NCBI GenBank assembly: GCA_035456465.1 | Contig: DATIDD010000032.1 | Coordinates: 32,382-96,381, forward strand | From: DATHTC01 sp035456465 | Lineage (GTDB): Bacteria; Actinomycetota; Thermoleophilia; Gaiellales; Gaiellaceae | Length of the DNA: 64,000 nucleotides | Direction of reading: 5' to 3' | Shown: positions 50,403 through 58,863 of the stretch, piece by piece | How positions within the stretch are numbered: position 1 is the stretch's first letter | Layout: each line of letters starts with the position of its first letter | Made by a program: the position numbers and the translations under genes | Notes under the pieces: model-generated | Database searches by the model: none | Told to the model about the DNA's origin: nothing | The model's input: the letters and a program-made list of their open reading frames with translations, nothing else

Positions 50403-51125
50403 ATGAGCGTCTCCGGAATTCTCTCGGGCGCGTGGAACCTCTACACGCGCTTCTTCGTCCAGCTCGTGCTGGTCGCCGTGCCCGTCTTCCTCGTCCTCGG
50501 CCTCCTCGACGCGATCGTCTCGTCGCTCGGCGACGACGACTTCGGGCTCGGGGTCGTGCTGTGGGGCCTGATCTCGCTCGTGATCTCCATCGTCGGCTAC
50601 TTCTGGGTGCAGGGGGCGCTCGTCGAGGCGGTTGCCGACGTGCGCGACGGCCGCGCCGACCTGTCCGTCGGCGAGATCTACCAGCGCGTCCAGCCGCGCC
50701 TGCCGGCGCTGATCGCGGCCGGCATCGTGGCGGGCATCGGGATCCTGATCGGGTTCATCCTGCTCGTCATCCCGGGGCTGTTCCTGCTCACGCGCTGGTC
50801 GCTGATCAGCCCCTCGGTGGTGCTCGAGAAGCGCTCGGCGGGCGAGTCGCTCTCGCGCTCGTGGGAGCTCGTGAAGGGCCACTCGTGGACCGTCTTCGGC
50901 GTGATCGTCGTCACCGCGATCCTGTCCGGGCTCGCGTCCGCCGTCATCCAGGCGCTGTTCATCTTCCTGCCGGACTTCCTCGGCACGTGGATCGGCGGCC
51001 TCGTCGCGAACAGCATCGTCGCGCCGTTCATCGCGCTCGCGTGGACGCTGATGTACTTCGCCCTCGCACGCCCCGAGCCGGAGGCCGAGGCGGCGGCGCC
51101 CGAGGAGCCGACGCCGGTCGCCTGA
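50403..51125 (+). CDS. Polytopic membrane protein of unknown function
   Basis: A 240-residue protein with about six membrane helices and an N-terminus (VSGILSGAWNLYTRFF) typical of the glycerophosphodiesterase membrane-domain-like group. The helical-bundle segment LSVGEIYQRVQPRLPALI and the short conserved WSLISPSVVLEKRSAGESLSRSWELVKGH block are also typical of that group. ATG at 50403 is seven bases after TAAGGT. Its TGA overlaps the next ATG. Function unknown; possibly membrane lipid or envelope related. Confidence 0.7.
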   Translation: MSVSGILSGAWNLYTRFFVQLVLVAVPVFLVLGLLDAIVSSLGDDDFGLGVVLWGLISLVISIVGYFWVQGALVEAVADVRDGRADLSVGEIYQRVQPRLPALIAAGIVAGIGILIGFILLVIPGLFLLTRWSLISPSVVLEKRSAGESLSRSWELVKGHSWTVFGVIVVTAILSGLASAVIQALFIFLPDFLGTWIGGLVANSIVAPFIALAWTLMYFALARPEPEAEAAAPEEPTPVA

Positions 51126-52024
51126 TGGGCGTCGACGAGCAGGCGCCCGGCCTCGACGACGAGACCGCGGAGCGGATCGAGGCGCCCGCCTCCGAGGAGG
51201 CCGAACGCGAGACGCGGCTCACGCCGGCACAGGCGGTCGACGGGATGCGCATCCGCGTCCCGGAGCGCGCGAACCGGAAGCTGCGACGCCTCGTCGAGCG
51301 CGTGAACGCCGACCGTCAGCTCAAGGGCTGGTGGCACGTCGCGAACGTGAACGCGGTCGTGCGGCTGGAGATCAACGACCACTCGTGGGTGCACATCCAG
51401 ATCGTCACGAACATCGCCCTCAAGCTCCTCCGCCAGCTCGCGAAGCACGGCGTCGAGCCGAACGTCGTCCGCGACTACGGGATGAGCCAGGACGACGCGG
51501 AGGTCGTCGTCTCGCTCGCGGCGCTCACGCACTGCGTCGGGATGGCCGTGCACCGCGAGGGCCACGAGGACTTCAGCCTCTTCCTCGCCGAGCCGAAGCT
51601 CCGCGAGCTGCTCGACGGCATCTACGAGGAGCCCGAGCTGACCGTGGTCGTGTCGGAGGTGCTCCAGTCGATCATCAGCCACCGCAACGACGGCAAGCCG
51701 CTGACGCTCGAGGCCGGGATCGTCCGCGTCGCCGACGCGCTTGACATGGCGCAGGGCCGCTCGCGCATCCCGTTCGAGCGCGGGCGGGTGTCGATCCACT
51801 CGCTCTCGGCGGCCGCGATCGAGGAGGTCCGCATCACGGACGGCGAGGAGAAGCCGATCGGGATCGAGATCGTGATGAACAACTCGTCCGGGATCTACCA
51901 GGTCGACGGGCTGCTGAAGTCGAAGCTGCGCGGGTCGGGCCTCGAGCCGTACGTCGAGGTCGTCGCGCACATCGACACGGAGGCCGAGAAGCGCCTCGTG
52001 CCGCTGTACCGGCTGGAGACCTAG
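51125..52024 (+). CDS. HD-superfamily-like protein (COG3294 type) with an altered metal motif
   Basis: A 299-residue protein resembling the archaeal/actinobacterial HD phosphohydrolases of the COG3294 type. The central HD signature reads LAALTHCVGMAVHREGHE: His136 is followed by Cys137 where the metal-binding Asp is expected. Other His (90 in SWVHIQI, 143, 147, and one in SIISHRND) and a later Asp (VRVADALDMAQGRSRIPF) remain. If the Asp is truly absent, catalysis may be lost or the metal site altered. ATG at 51125 overlaps the stop of the membrane protein. It is followed by tRNA-Gln. Confidence 0.72.
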   Translation: MGVDEQAPGLDDETAERIEAPASEEAERETRLTPAQAVDGMRIRVPERANRKLRRLVERVNADRQLKGWWHVANVNAVVRLEINDHSWVHIQIVTNIALKLLRQLAKHGVEPNVVRDYGMSQDDAEVVVSLAALTHCVGMAVHREGHEDFSLFLAEPKLRELLDGIYEEPELTVVVSEVLQSIISHRNDGKPLTLEAGIVRVADALDMAQGRSRIPFERGRVSIHSLSAAAIEEVRITDGEEKPIGIEIVMNNSSGIYQVDGLLKSKLRGSGLEPYVEVVAHIDTEAEKRLVPLYRLET

Positions 52025-52028
52025 GCGC

Positions 52029-52034
52029 TACACT
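52029..52034 (+). promoter_or_regulatory. -10 box (TACACT) for tRNA-Gln
   Basis: TACACT within GCTACACTGGC, 10 bases before the tRNA's 5' end. It begins five bases after the stop of the HD-like gene, so the tRNA has its own promoter. Confidence 0.55.
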
Positions 52035-52044
52035 GGCACCCCGT

Positions 52045-52115
52045 TGCGGGGTCGTCTAACGGTAGGACGCCTGACTCTGGATCAGGTAGTCAAGGTTCGA
52101 ATCCTTGCCCCGCAG
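52045..52115 (+). tRNA. tRNA-Gln (CUG anticodon)
   Basis: The acceptor stem pairs TGCGGGG (52045-52051) with CCCCGCA (52108-52114), with G as discriminator. The anticodon stem CCTGA/TCAGG holds the loop CTCTGGA, anticodon CTG (glutamine, CAG). The T-arm is AAGG-TTCGAAT-CCTT. CCA is not encoded. 71 bases. Confidence 0.95.
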
Positions 52116-52122
52116 CCTCGGG

Positions 52123-52148
52123 AAGCCGCTGGAAACAGCGGCTTTTCT
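52123..52148 (+). terminator. Intrinsic terminator after tRNA-Gln
   Basis: A 9-bp perfect stem AAGCCGCTG/CAGCGGCTT with GAAA loop followed by TTTTCT. One of the few U-tract terminators in the window. Confidence 0.85.
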
Positions 52149-52195
52149 CATCCGGAGGCGTCGCCTGTCGTGGCGACGGCATCGACGCCGGGGTG

Positions 52196-53560
52196 TCAGC
52201 CGGACGTCGCCACCGTGCGAGACGCCGTCTCGAGACATCTCGCCCCGCTCGCCGTGGTCTCGGGCGCGCGTGCCCGGTAGCTCGCACGTCCCCTCGGTAC
52301 CCGCACGGCGAACAGACCGGCTCGATCCGTTCGCGCGCTGCGAACGATCGACCACCCGTTCCTTCCGCGGCGTTCGACCACGACGGGCGCGCGCACGCGA
52401 CAGACGTCGAAGCCGTCGACGACGCGCAGCGCGCCTGTCGCACGCTGCGCGCGAACACGCAGCGTGACGGCGCGCCGATGCGACGAGGCGCCGAACGACG
52501 CGCTCGCGGATCCCTGGCTCGTGAGCACGCAGGTGGCGGTCCCGCTGCACGCTCCGCCCCAACCCTTGAAGACGGCGCCCGCCGACGGTGTCGCCGTCAG
52601 CGTGACCGGACGTGGGAAGCCCCACGTGCAGAGGTCGGGACAGAAGATGCCTTCGGGGCTGCTGGTGACGGTGCCGGGCCCGCTGACCGTGACGGAGACC
52701 GGATGCAGGGGCGCCAGATAGGGGCTGTTCGACAGATCTGGACACCCCGGAACGTGGGCCCGGTAGTAGTCGTCGCGGTTGACGTCGAGGACGGCGTGCG
52801 CCCAGTCCCAACCCCCGACAATCGTGGCGTCTGGCCCGAACATGAGGTCGGTCCGGCTGTCGTTGACGTGGTCTCCCCAGATGTCGGCGCTCCGATGAGG
52901 GGCGCAGGGTGGGGTGAAGCCGATCGCGTGGAGGATCTCGTGCAGGAGTGCGATCTCGAAGAAGCCGGGTCGACCGAGGCCCGTTCCGAACGAGAGAGGA
53001 GTGCGACACGGGGACGACTGGTTCGTCGGCTGAGCCTGGAGGTACATCGCACCGAGCTTCGGCAGCGCCGGCGACGTCGCGCCGCCGCACGCCGAGAAGC
53101 CGTGGCCGTCGTAGAAGGCCGCGTAGACCTTGGCCGGATCGTTGAACCCCATGGCGACGAGGTCCGCGCCGATCACGACGTTCGGCGAAGGATTCGAGGC
53201 CGTCGCCTGCGCATCCGAGTGCGGCAGCCGTACGAACGTGATGTCCGGAGCTCCGCCGGACGTGTCGATCCGCAGCCCTTGGTCTTGCGTCTGCGTCACC
53301 AGCCAGTGTTCGATCCGCGCGATCGACTGCTCCATCTGCCCGTTCGTGTCGAGTTGAGCGTCTGCGCCGTCCGCGGGAACGATGTAGAGGAAGTGCACCT
53401 GAGGGCCGGAGATCTCGTCCGGCATGTCGACCACCGTGCGGGCGCGCGACGCTGCTGCCCCGGCCGAGTCGCCCGGCAGGCCGAACGCGCCCACCGCCAC
53501 CAGCGACGCCACACCCACCGCACCCAGCCGAAGCCTCGTCCGCCGGGCGACCGGTATCAC
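52196..53560 (-). CDS. Secreted zinc metalloprotease with InlB B-type repeat
   Basis: A 454-residue exported protein. Signal peptide about 1-35 (RRTRLRLGAVGVASLVAVGAFG). The catalytic domain (about 45-280) carries the zincin motif LLHEILHAIGF (near 205), where two His bind zinc and Glu is the base; further His in APHRS and WGDHVND may give the third ligand. At about 300-365 is a divergent InlB B-repeat-like domain (VSVTVSGPGTVTSSPEG, FKGWGGACSGT), then an Ig-like C-terminus. Several Cys pairs fit a secreted protein. GTG at 53560 follows AAGGAG by 9 bases, a leadered gene. Peptide or protein substrates are unknown. Confidence 0.8.
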   Translation of the reverse strand: MIPVARRTRLRLGAVGVASLVAVGAFGLPGDSAGAAASRARTVVDMPDEISGPQVHFLYIVPADGADAQLDTNGQMEQSIARIEHWLVTQTQDQGLRIDTSGGAPDITFVRLPHSDAQATASNPSPNVVIGADLVAMGFNDPAKVYAAFYDGHGFSACGGATSPALPKLGAMYLQAQPTNQSSPCRTPLSFGTGLGRPGFFEIALLHEILHAIGFTPPCAPHRSADIWGDHVNDSRTDLMFGPDATIVGGWDWAHAVLDVNRDDYYRAHVPGCPDLSNSPYLAPLHPVSVTVSGPGTVTSSPEGIFCPDLCTWGFPRPVTLTATPSAGAVFKGWGGACSGTATCVLTSQGSASASFGASSHRRAVTLRVRAQRATGALRVVDGFDVCRVRAPVVVERRGRNGWSIVRSARTDRAGLFAVRVPRGRASYRARAPETTASGARCLETASRTVATSG

Positions 53561-53764
53561 GATCCGCAGCTCCTTCCTCGTGGTTCGCCGTCCGCAGGAC
53601 GGGCACCGACCGGACCCTGATCCGCCGAGTACGAGGGCGGACCCTCGCCGCCGAGCACGTCGGCGTCCACGGGCCGATTGTCACGACCCGCACAAAGACC
53701 GTAACACGGAACGCCCCGCCCGTCCGTCGGGTTTTCGACGCCTCACCGCCCTTCGAGGACGACG
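53561..53764. other. Intergenic region upstream of the metalloprotease
   Basis: 204 bases between the convergently-oriented ends of two minus-strand genes, carrying the leader of the metalloprotease. TACGGT on the minus strand (53698-53703) is the best -10 candidate, giving a leader of about 130 bases. The leader contains a perfect hairpin, CGAGGG (53632-53637) and CCCTCG (53642-53647). I see no match to a known RNA family. Confidence 0.4.
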
Positions 53765-54172
53765 TCAGCCCGACGTGGACGCCCGCGAACGCGGCACCGC
53801 ACGCGAGCGCGCGCGCGCCCTGCGGGCGGCCCCGGCCCGCGCGCGGCAGGTAGGCCCGCAGTACCGCTGGTTCGGCCGCGCCGGTGCGAAGCCGGCTCCG
53901 CAGACGGCGCAGCGCGGCCCGTCTTCGAGCGGCACGGCGGCCTCGGGGTCCGACGCGTCGGCGGCGAGGAAGCGCGCGACGTACGGGACGAGCGCGGCGA
54001 GCACGAGCGCCCCGGCGACGGCACCGGCGGCGGGCCCGACGGCGACGGCGGCGGTCGCGCCGACGAGCAGGGCGACCGGCACGGAGACGGCCGCGGCGAT
54101 GCCCAGGCGCTCGCCGCCCGTCGCGGGGAAGGCGGGGGGCTGGATCGTTTCGGGGTTCGGTGCGACGGCCAC
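53765..54172 (-). CDS. Membrane protein with C-terminal zinc ribbon
   Basis: A 135-residue protein with two predicted membrane helices (about 22-40 and 46-68) and a C-terminal treble-clef-like zinc ribbon: CAVCGAGF, then NQRYCGPTCRARA, giving two CxxC-type Cys pairs 13 residues apart. The end is Arg-rich. It may act as a redox or metal-sensing membrane protein; the function is unknown. GTG at 54172 has no SD, but TACCTC lies about eight bases upstream, suggesting a leaderless start. Confidence 0.65.
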   Translation of the reverse strand: MAVAPNPETIQPPAFPATGGERLGIAAAVSVPVALLVGATAAVAVGPAAGAVAGALVLAALVPYVARFLAADASDPEAAVPLEDGPRCAVCGAGFAPARPNQRYCGPTCRARAGAARRARARSRAVPRSRASTSG

Positions 54173-54387
54173 GCGAAAGGAGGTAGCGGCTGCCGCAGCC
54201 CCACCAGGGTCGCACAATGGGGCGCCGCGGCCAACCGGCCGTCCGTCCAGGATCGAGAAGGGGTCGGGGCCGACCCCGCTGCGGCGACGGCGCCGGCCCC
54301 CCGCCCGGACGGTTCGTCCGCGGCCCGCGATGTCCTGCACACTGACCGCGGCGGCACCTCGGCGTCTAACAGCCCAGGAGGCAACGC

Positions 54388-55281
54388 ACGAGCGAGCAGA
54401 CCGACGATCAGGGCGGGCGGGCCGGGCGCGCGGGCGTCGTCGCCGTCGCGCTCGTCGCGCTGCTGACCGTCGTCGCCGTCTCCGCCGTGGCGCGCCGGCC
54501 GCTCGCCGGCGGCTCCGGCGAGGGCCGCGACGTCTCGCCGGTCTTCCTCGACTACGCCCTCAGCACGGCGCTCGCCCTCTACCTCGTGTGGGTGCCGATC
54601 GCCCTGTACCTGTTCTGGTCGCGCGGCGGGTGGCGGCGCGACCCGCACGCCGGCCGGCGGCGCGACGTCGCGATCCTCGTCGCCGTCGGCGTGCTGCTCG
54701 TCCTCGCGCTGACCGCGCGCGGGTTGCGGGACGTGCCGCGGAACGACGCCCCGCCGACGCCGACGCTGCCGACGGCCTCGATCCCGACGACCGGCGGCGC
54801 CGCGGACGCGCAGCGGCCGGAGCGGCGAATCCGGCTCGCACCGTTCCTCGTCGTCGGGGCGGCGCTCGGGCTCGGCATCGCGTACCTCGCGTACCGTCGC
54901 AACCGCCTCAGGCGTCCGCCGGCCGAGGGGGACGAGCAGGCGCTCGCCGAGGAGCTCGAGCTGCTCCTGGACGACGCGATCGGCGACCTCCTCGCGGAGC
55001 CCGATCCGCGCCGGGCGGTGATCGCGGCGTACGCGCGGATGGAGCGCGCGCTCGCCGCGTTCGGGCTCCCGCGGGCCGGGGCCGAGGCGCCGCTCGAGTA
55101 CCTGGCGCGGATCGCCCCACAGCTGCCGCAGGTTCCCGGCGCGGCGCGCCTCGCGTTCGAGCTGACCCACCTGTACGAGCGCGCCCGCTTCAGCGCGCAC
55201 GAGGTGGACGTGGCGATGAAGGAGGACGCGATCCGGGCGCTGAGGGCGCTCCGCGCAGAGCTCTCGGAGTGGGCGGCGTGA
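54388..55281 (+). CDS. DUF4129 domain protein, apparently with an ACG start codon
   Basis: A 297-residue membrane protein. With ACG at 54388 it begins TSEQTDDQGGRAGRAG, then a membrane helix (about 15-33), a second near 50-70, a third near 83-100 and a fourth near 150, followed by the DUF4129 domain (about 185-297; DPRRAVIAAYARMERAL and FELTHLYERARFS). ACG is the only near-cognate codon before the first helix; GGAGG lies six bases upstream and an in-frame TAA at 54367 closes the region. The first conventional start, GTG at 54487, would delete the helix. It heads a MoxR/DUF58 operon; transglutaminase-like DUF4129 neighbours are linked to envelope assembly. Confidence 0.72.
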   Translation, partial: TSEQTDDQGGRAGRAGVVAVALVALLTVVAVSAVARRPLAGGSGEGRDVSPVFLDYALSTALALYLVWVPIALYLFWSRGGWRRDPHAGRRRDVAILVAVGVLLVLALTARGLRDVPRNDAPPTPTLPTASIPTTGGAADAQRPERRIRLAPFLVVGAALGLGIAYLAYRRNRLRRPPAEGDEQALAEELELLLDDAIGDLLAEPDPRRAVIAAYARMERALAAFGLPRAGAEAPLEYLARIAPQLPQVPGAARLAFELTHLYERARFSAHEVDVAMKEDAIRALRALRAELSEWAA

Positions 55282-56081
55282 CCCGCCGCGCCGCGCTCGT
55301 GGGCGCGCTGGCCGTGCTGCTCGCGCTGGTGGCGGCGAGCTCGGCGATCGAGCCCGTCGACGGCGGCGGCGCTACGGGCGGCGGCGGCGTTCCGCCGAGC
55401 GTCGCGGCTTACGCGTATGCGGCGGTCACCGTCCTCGCGCTCGCCGGGATCCCGGCCCTGCTCGTGCTCGCGGTGCGCGAGCTGCCGGACGCGCGACGCC
55501 GCGGACGCCGGACCTGGCTGACGGCGCTCGTGCTCGTCTGCCTGGTCGCAGTCGGCGTCGCCGTCTCGGCCTACGACGGCGACGGCCTCTCGGAGATGCT
55601 CGCCCGCGTGCGGGTCGTGCAGCCGTCCCCGTCGGAGCAGGAGCTCGCGCGGCCGCCCGGCGCCGAGTGGGTGCCCCTCGCGCTCGTCACGGGCCTCGCC
55701 CTCGGCGGCGGCGTCCTCGCGTTGCGGCGCCGCCCCGCCGTCCGCCGGCCGTCGCTCGCCGAGTGCGTCGCCGACGCGCTGGACGGGCCGCTCGACGACC
55801 TCCGCGACGAGCCCGACGTGCGGCGCGCGGTGATCGCCGCGTTCGCACGGCTCGAGCGAGCGCTGGGCGCAGCCGGGGCGCCGCGCGCGCCCGGCGAGGC
55901 GCCGCTCGAGTTCGTCGAGCGCGTCCTCGGCGAGCTCGCCGTTCCCCGCCGCCCGCTCGACCAGCTCGCCGCCCTGTTCGAGCGGGCGCGGTTCAGCCTC
56001 CACCCGCTCGGGGAGACCGACCGCGAGGCGGCCGTCGCCGCGCTCGAGAGCGTCCGTGCGACGCTCGTGGAGCGCGGATGA
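55278..56081 (+). CDS. Second DUF4129 domain protein
   Basis: A 267-residue paralogue of the preceding protein with three or four membrane helices (about 5-25, 44-65, 78-97 and 128-147) and a DUF4129 domain (about 170-267; PDVRRAVIAAFARLERAL, LAALFERARFSLHPL). GTG at 55278 overlaps the previous TGA (GTGA). Divergence outside the C-terminal domain suggests an old duplication. It ends with an ATGA overlap. Confidence 0.8.
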   Translation: MTRRAALVGALAVLLALVAASSAIEPVDGGGATGGGGVPPSVAAYAYAAVTVLALAGIPALLVLAVRELPDARRRGRRTWLTALVLVCLVAVGVAVSAYDGDGLSEMLARVRVVQPSPSEQELARPPGAEWVPLALVTGLALGGGVLALRRRPAVRRPSLAECVADALDGPLDDLRDEPDVRRAVIAAFARLERALGAAGAPRAPGEAPLEFVERVLGELAVPRRPLDQLAALFERARFSLHPLGETDREAAVAALESVRATLVERG

Positions 56082-56590
56082 GACGCGGCCTCGTCGCCGC
56101 GGCGCTGCTGGGCGCAGTCGTCGCCGGGGCGCTCCTCACCGCCGGCGCCGCCGGCACGGCCGAGGTCGTCGACGGCTACGCCCTGTTCCTCGGCGGCCTC
56201 GCGATGGTCTGGCTCGTCCGCCGGACCCGCGCGGCGAGCGGCGCCGACCTCTCGTCGAGCTACGACCGCGCCGTCCGCGCGCGCCAGCGGACGCATCCGT
56301 CGCGCCCGGCGACGCTCGAACGCGTGGAGCGGGAGGTGGTGCTCTCGAGCGTGAGCGCGTTCGACCTCCAGGTGCGCCTCCGCCCCCGCCTGCGCGCGAT
56401 CGCCGAGCACCGTCTCGCCGCCAATCGCGGGCTCGAGCTCGACGCCGGCTCGCCCGACGTGCGGGAGGCGCTCGGCCCGGAGCTGTGGGAGCTCCTTCGG
56501 CCCGACCGGCCGATGCCGCGGGACCGCCTCGCGCCCGGCCTCGCGATCGCGCGCCAGGCCGAGCTCCTCGACCGGCTCGAGAAGCTCTAG
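56078..56590 (+). CDS. Membrane-anchored protein in the moxR operon
   Basis: A 170-residue protein with two predicted membrane helices (about 4-22 and 30-46) and a cytoplasmic helical tail (about 55-170; REVVLSSVSAFDLQVRLRPR). The pattern is typical of the small genes between DUF4129 and moxR genes in actinobacteria, but no named family is recognised. ATG overlaps the previous TGA (ATGA); the moxR GTG follows 9 bases after its stop. Confidence 0.65.
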   Translation: MRRGLVAAALLGAVVAGALLTAGAAGTAEVVDGYALFLGGLAMVWLVRRTRAASGADLSSSYDRAVRARQRTHPSRPATLERVEREVVLSSVSAFDLQVRLRPRLRAIAEHRLAANRGLELDAGSPDVREALGPELWELLRPDRPMPRDRLAPGLAIARQAELLDRLEKL

Positions 56591-56599
56591 CCTTCGGCC

Positions 56600-57592
56600 G
56601 TGGCCGACCTCGCCGATCTCGAGCGTCTCGCCGACACCTGCGGACGCGTCCTCGACGAGGTCGAGCACGCCGTCGTCGGCAAGCGGGAACCGCTCGAGCT
56701 GCTCCTCCTCGGCGTCCTCGCCGACGGCAACGTGCTGATCGAAGACTTCCCCGGCCTCGCGAAGACGCTCGCCGCCCGCTCGCTCGCCCGTGCCACCAGC
56801 CTCGGGTTCGCGCGGATCCAGTTCACGCCCGACCTGATGCCCTCCGACGTCACCGGCTCCTCGATCTACAACCAGCGCGAGGCCGACTTCGAGTTCCGGC
56901 CCGGCCCGATCTTCACCAACCTGCTCCTCGCCGACGAGATCAACCGCGCCCCGCCGAAGACGCAGGCCGCGCTGCTCGAGGCGATGCAGGAGCGGCAGGT
57001 GACGATCGAGGGCATGACGTACCCGCTCGACCGCCCGTTCGTCGTGCTCGCCACCCAGAACCCGATCGAGTACGAGGGGACCTACCCGCTCCCCGAGGCG
57101 CAGCTCGACCGGTTCCTGCTGCGGATCTCGTTCGGCTACCCGTCCGCCGACGACGAGTGGCGGGTGCTCGAGCAGCGCGCCGAGCGCCGCACCGACGAGG
57201 TGGAGATCGAGCCCGTGGTCGACGCGGCGGACCTGCTCGCGCTCCAGCGGGCCGTCGAGGAGGTCTACGTCTCGGAGGCGATCGGCCGCTACATGGTCGA
57301 GCTCGTCGCCGCGACGCGCGCCAGCCGGCGGGTCGCCGTGGGCTCGAGCCCACGCGGGTCGCTCGCGCTGCTCAAGCTCTCGCGGGCGCGGGCCGGACTC
57401 TCCGGCCGGGACTTCGTCACGCCGGAGGACGTCAAGGCCGTCGCCGTCCCCGCCCTGGCGCATCGGCTGATGCTGCGACCGGAGCTGTGGGTGCAGCGGA
57501 TTCGAGGCGAGGACGTCGTGCGGGAGGTGCTCGACACCGTCCCCACGCCGCCCGCCGAGGACGTCCGCCCGGCGGCCGCCGCCTCGAAGTGA
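56600..57592 (+). CDS. moxR: MoxR family AAA ATPase
   Basis: A 330-residue AAA+ ATPase. Walker A is DFPGLAKT (near 50) in the usual MoxR variant, Walker B is LLLADEINRAPPKTQAALLEAM with the sensor-type residues following, then the TYPLPEAQLDRFLLR segment and the arginine finger region. MoxR proteins act as chaperones assembling VWA- or metal-containing complexes, often with a DUF58 partner, which is the next gene here. GTG at 56600; TGA overlaps the next GTG. Confidence 0.92.
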   Translation: MADLADLERLADTCGRVLDEVEHAVVGKREPLELLLLGVLADGNVLIEDFPGLAKTLAARSLARATSLGFARIQFTPDLMPSDVTGSSIYNQREADFEFRPGPIFTNLLLADEINRAPPKTQAALLEAMQERQVTIEGMTYPLDRPFVVLATQNPIEYEGTYPLPEAQLDRFLLRISFGYPSADDEWRVLEQRAERRTDEVEIEPVVDAADLLALQRAVEEVYVSEAIGRYMVELVAATRASRRVAVGSSPRGSLALLKLSRARAGLSGRDFVTPEDVKAVAVPALAHRLMLRPELWVQRIRGEDVVREVLDTVPTPPAEDVRPAAAASK

Positions 57593-58863
57593 CGCGACGC
57601 GGGTCGCCGCGGCTCGGCGCCTACGCGGGCCTGTCCGCGTTCGGCCTCGTCGCCGCGCTCGTGCTCGGCCTCCCGGAGCTGGTCGTGCTGGTGGCGCCGT
57701 TCGCGCTGCTGCTCGGCGTCGGCCTCGTCTCGGCGCAGGCGCCCGACGTGGAGCTCGTGGGGGAGCTCGAGCGCCCGCGCGCGCTCGAGGGCGACACGGT
57801 CGCGTACCGCTTGACCGTGCGCGCCGAGGATGCGGTCGAGCGGCTCGAGCTCTTCCTCTCGCTCGCGCCGGGCCTCGAGTCCGAGCCGGGGACGAACCCG
57901 GTCGCGCTCCGCCTCGCCGCGGAAGAGGAGCGCGAGGTGGAGCTTCCGGTCGACTGCGCCCGGTGGGGCGGCTACCTCCCGGGCCTCGTCCACCTGCGAG
58001 CCCGCGACCGGCTCGGCGTGTTCGCGTTCGAGGACGTCCGCGACCTGCGCGAGCCGCTGCGCGTCTACCCCGCGCCCGAGCGGCTGCTGTCGCTGCTGCG
58101 GCCGCGGGAGACCCAGCCGTACGTCGGCAACCAGGTCGCGCGCACGAAGGGCGACGGGATCGAGTTCGCCGACATCCGGCCGTTCGTGCCGGGCGACCGC
58201 GTCCGCCGGGTCAACTGGCGGGCGAGCGCACGGCGCGGCAGCCTCGTCGTCAACGAGGCGCACCCGGAGCGCAACACCGACGTGATCCTCTTCCTCGACA
58301 CCTTCTCCGAGGCGCGCGGAACCGAGCGCGGGACGCTCGACCTCACCGTCCGTGCCGCCGCGGCGCTCGCGGAGGCCTACCTGCAGCGGAAGGACCGCGT
58401 CGGCGTCGTCGGCTTCGGCGGCGTGCTCAGCTGGCTCCTGCCGGAGACGGGACTGAAGCAGCTCTACCGCATCGTCGACGCGCTGCTCGAGACGGAGATC
58501 GTCCTCAACTACGCGTGGAAGGACGTCGACCTGCTGCCGCCGCGGACGCTCCCGCCGCAGGCGCTCGTCGTCGGGCTGACGCCGCTGCTGGACGAGCGCT
58601 CCGTCGGCGCGCTGCTCGATCTCCGCGCGCGCGGCTTCGACCTGGCGATCGTGGAGGTCTCCCCCGCGCCGTTCGCGACCCCCGGCGGCGACGAGTCCGA
58701 CCGGCTCGCCCACCGGCTGTGGCTGCACACGCGGGCAGCGCTCCGGCATCGCTTCGTCGCGGCGGGGGTGCCGGTGGTCGAGTGGCGCGACGGAGAGCCG
58801 CTCGCGTCGCCGGTGGAGGAGGTGGCTGCGTGGCGGCGTCAGGCGCGCGTGGCGCACGGGTAG
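57589..58863 (+). CDS. DUF58 domain protein
   Basis: A 424-residue protein with two N-terminal membrane helices (about 10-50), a beta-rich middle, and the DUF58 core (about 195-240; DGIEFADIRPFVPGDRVRRVNWRASARRG) leading into a VWA-like fold (about 225-400). Usual partner of MoxR. GTG at 57589 overlaps moxR by 4 bases. Its end overlaps the start of the next gene by 34 bases. Confidence 0.9.
   Translation: MTRRGSPRLGAYAGLSAFGLVAALVLGLPELVVLVAPFALLLGVGLVSAQAPDVELVGELERPRALEGDTVAYRLTVRAEDAVERLELFLSLAPGLESEPGTNPVALRLAAEEEREVELPVDCARWGGYLPGLVHLRARDRLGVFAFEDVRDLREPLRVYPAPERLLSLLRPRETQPYVGNQVARTKGDGIEFADIRPFVPGDRVRRVNWRASARRGSLVVNEAHPERNTDVILFLDTFSEARGTERGTLDLTVRAAAALAEAYLQRKDRVGVVGFGGVLSWLLPETGLKQLYRIVDALLETEIVLNYAWKDVDLLPPRTLPPQALVVGLTPLLDERSVGALLDLRARGFDLAIVEVSPAPFATPGGDESDRLAHRLWLHTRAALRHRFVAAGVPVVEWRDGEPLASPVEEVAAWRRQARVAHG

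Noticed and set aside
54174..54182. AAAGGAGGT on plus looks like a strong Shine-Dalgarno site
   Set aside because: No plus-strand start follows at a sensible distance; it is the complement of the TACCTC box of the zinc-ribbon gene.
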